Origin: Mucilaginibacter sp. SJ
GTDB lineage: Bacteria; Bacteroidota; Bacteroidia; Sphingobacteriales; Sphingobacteriaceae
DNA length: 64,000 nt
Direction of reading: 5' to 3'
Assembly (NCBI RefSeq): GCF_028993635.1
Contig: NZ_CP118631.1
Location: forward strand, 1,426,001 to 1,490,000
Below the pieces are notes generated by a model. The model searched no databases and had not been told where the DNA came from. It saw nothing but the letters and a program-made list of their open reading frames with translations. Positions within the stretch are counted from its first letter, which is position 1, and every line of letters starts with the position of its first letter. The position numbers and the translations under genes are program-made. Shown here in pieces: positions 62,798-64,000 of this stretch.

Positions 62798-64000
62798 TTA
62801 TTTGGCAAAAGCCTTATAACGCTGCATAGCCTCAACAAAGTAATAATCGGCATAAGTTAAAGGTACGTCAACTTCGGTACCTGCCGGAAAATGGCCTACA
62901 CTGTGTTTCAAAATGAACCCGCCATTGGTGTTCAAATCTGCTTTATATGCTGGTGCCGACAGGTTTTTTATAATGGTTTGAGCTGTATTAAAATACTCCC
63001 GGCCATCCTTTTTATCAACATAACGGCAAAGTTCAAGCAAGGCCGAGGCCATAACTGATGCCGCAGAAGCATCGCGCAACGCATTGGGGATGTTTGGTGC
63101 ATTATAATCCCAGTAAGGTATTTTATCGGCAGGCAGGTTTGGATTTGTCAATATAAAATGAGCTATATTTTTTGCCTGCTCAAGGTATTTTTTATCCTTA
63201 GTTTCGCGGTACATAACTGTATAGCCATATAAGCCCCATGATTGTCCCCTTGCCCATGCCGACTCATTAGCAAAGCCTTGCGCGGTTTTCTTTTCCTTTA
63301 CGGCTCCTGTTTGTTCATCGTAATTAATTACGTGATACGAGCTAAAATCTGGGCGGAAGTGGTTTTTCATAGTGGTGTTAGCATGGGTAACCGCTATTTT
63401 ATAAAAACTCGAATCGCCGGTTGCCTTGGTAGCATAAAACAAGAGTTCAAGGTTCATCATATTGTCAATGATCACCAAAAAATCATTAGCCTTTGAATTC
63501 CATGAACGGATACAGCCAACCGTTGGGTTAAACCTGGTTGAAAGTGATTTGGCACTATTAATCAGAATTTCTTTGTACTCAGGTTTCGGCTCAAGATGGT
63601 TTGCTGTACCGAAGCTGCAATACATCATAAAGCCGAGGTCATGCGTCCCTTTATTATATTGTTCTTTTTCGAGGCCTTTCAAGTTTTCATTAGCCTGGTT
63701 AAGCAGCTCAGCATCTTTAGTTTGCTGATATAGATTTAGTAATGTACCTGAATAAAAACCACTGCACCACCAGCTGCTATTGCTTGTTTCAAACTTGTCG
63801 GTAGTAGGGTGATACGTTTTTGGGAACTGCTCAGGTCCAAATTGTTTGGCCATGTACTTATATTGTACATCCGCATCAGCAAAGTTTTTTTTGATGATTG
63901 CCAATACAGCCTTTTGGGGTTTAAAACTATTTTGCGAAAAAGAATTGAGGCTCAGCGCTAATAAACATGCAGTAATTGTTGATTTGTACAGGTGTTTAAA
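62798..64000 (-). CDS. GH88-family unsaturated uronyl hydrolase (N-terminus cut by window end)
   Basis: The hydrolase domain is nearly complete and the reading frame continues upstream past 64000. In that extension the frame reads a signal peptide (ITACLLALSLNSFSQ), so the true start is outside the window; the TTG at 63904 is not the start. Domain sequence: SSWWCSGFYSGTLLNLYQ, HDLGFMMYCSFG with the first catalytic Asp, IIDNMMNLELLFYA with the second, WARGQSWGLYGY, and VGHFPAGTEVDVPL. GH88 enzymes hydrolyse the 4,5-unsaturated uronic acid left by polysaccharide lyases. No lyase gene is inside the window. Confidence 0.92.
   Translation of the reverse strand, partial: FKHLYKSTITACLLALSLNSFSQNSFKPQKAVLAIIKKNFADADVQYKYMAKQFGPEQFPKTYHPTTDKFETSNSSWWCSGFYSGTLLNLYQQTKDAELLNQANENLKGLEKEQYNKGTHDLGFMMYCSFGTANHLEPKPEYKEILINSAKSLSTRFNPTVGCIRSWNSKANDFLVIIDNMMNLELLFYATKATGDSSFYKIAVTHANTTMKNHFRPDFSSYHVINYDEQTGAVKEKKTAQGFANESAWARGQSWGLYGYTVMYRETKDKKYLEQAKNIAHFILTNPNLPADKIPYWDYNAPNIPNALRDASAASVMASALLELCRYVDKKDGREYFNTAQTIIKNLSAPAYKADLNTNGGFILKHSVGHFPAGTEVDVPLTYADYYFVEAMQRYKAFAK

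Overview
This window looks like a chromosomal segment of a Bacteroidota bacterium, most likely Sphingobacteriaceae and close to Mucilaginibacter or Pedobacter. The evidence is a SusC/SusD outer-membrane pair, a GT117/DUF2723 protein, CRTAC1/FG-GAP repeat proteins, Bacteroidetes-type promoters (TAnnTTTG, best seen before rplU and rnr), A-rich translation starts rather than Shine-Dalgarno sites, and many short palindromic repeats between genes. The genus is an inference. I saw no rRNA, tRNA, CRISPR array, prophage or classical transposase.

Layout. 1-4.0 kb: envelope genes (a partial GT2 glycosyltransferase, a DPM1-like GT2, penicillin-binding protein 1C). 4.1-12.95 kb: a PolB-type exonuclease, a tandem ABC ATPase, a toxin-antitoxin pair whose PIN toxin is frameshifted, RNase R, a polyprenyl synthase, two small TonB-C proteins (the second with an in-frame stop) and an M1 peptidase. 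13.0-16.7 kb: a structured repeat cluster, rpmA-rplU, a hypothetical gene, a four-helix-bundle gene enclosed in inverted repeats, and a dicarboxylate symporter. 16.9-18.6 kb: an ECF sigma factor with a membrane partner. 18.6-28.9 kb: a tight five-gene minus-strand operon (HD-PycTM protein, Ppk1, SdiA-regulated-like lipoprotein, metallophosphoesterase fused to an outer-membrane barrel, GAF/cyclase-like protein). 29.2-37.5 kb: a transglutaminase-like membrane protein, a DUF559 gene enclosed in inverted repeats, GT117 and an outer-membrane barrel. 37.6-47.4 kb: a tiny membrane protein, two DNA glycosylases, an MFS exporter, an esterase, DUF779 plus aldehyde dehydrogenase, and a divergent AraC regulator. 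47.4-50.3 kb: a peroxiredoxin-like gene with no cysteine and no internal methionine, preceded by two tiny ORFs ending in cysteine runs, then an L,D-transpeptidase. 50.7-62.1 kb: SusC, SusD, a 14-repeat CRTAC1 protein, a vanadium-haloperoxidase-like protein and a haem-c/FG-GAP protein. 62.2-64 kb: a TMEM175-like channel and a GH88 hydrolase cut by the window end.

Main candidates for something new. First, the sulfur-free peroxiredoxin-like gene with cysteine-codon leader ORFs, which together suggest sulfur-responsive control of a sulfur-sparing protein. Second, two unrelated small genes (four-helix-bundle/S23-like and DUF559 nuclease-like) that each sit inside long terminal inverted repeats, suggesting transposase-less mobile units. 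Third, the polyphosphate operon that joins Ppk1 to an HD-PycTM membrane protein and a cyclase-like GAF protein. All three rest on reading the sequence without database searches.
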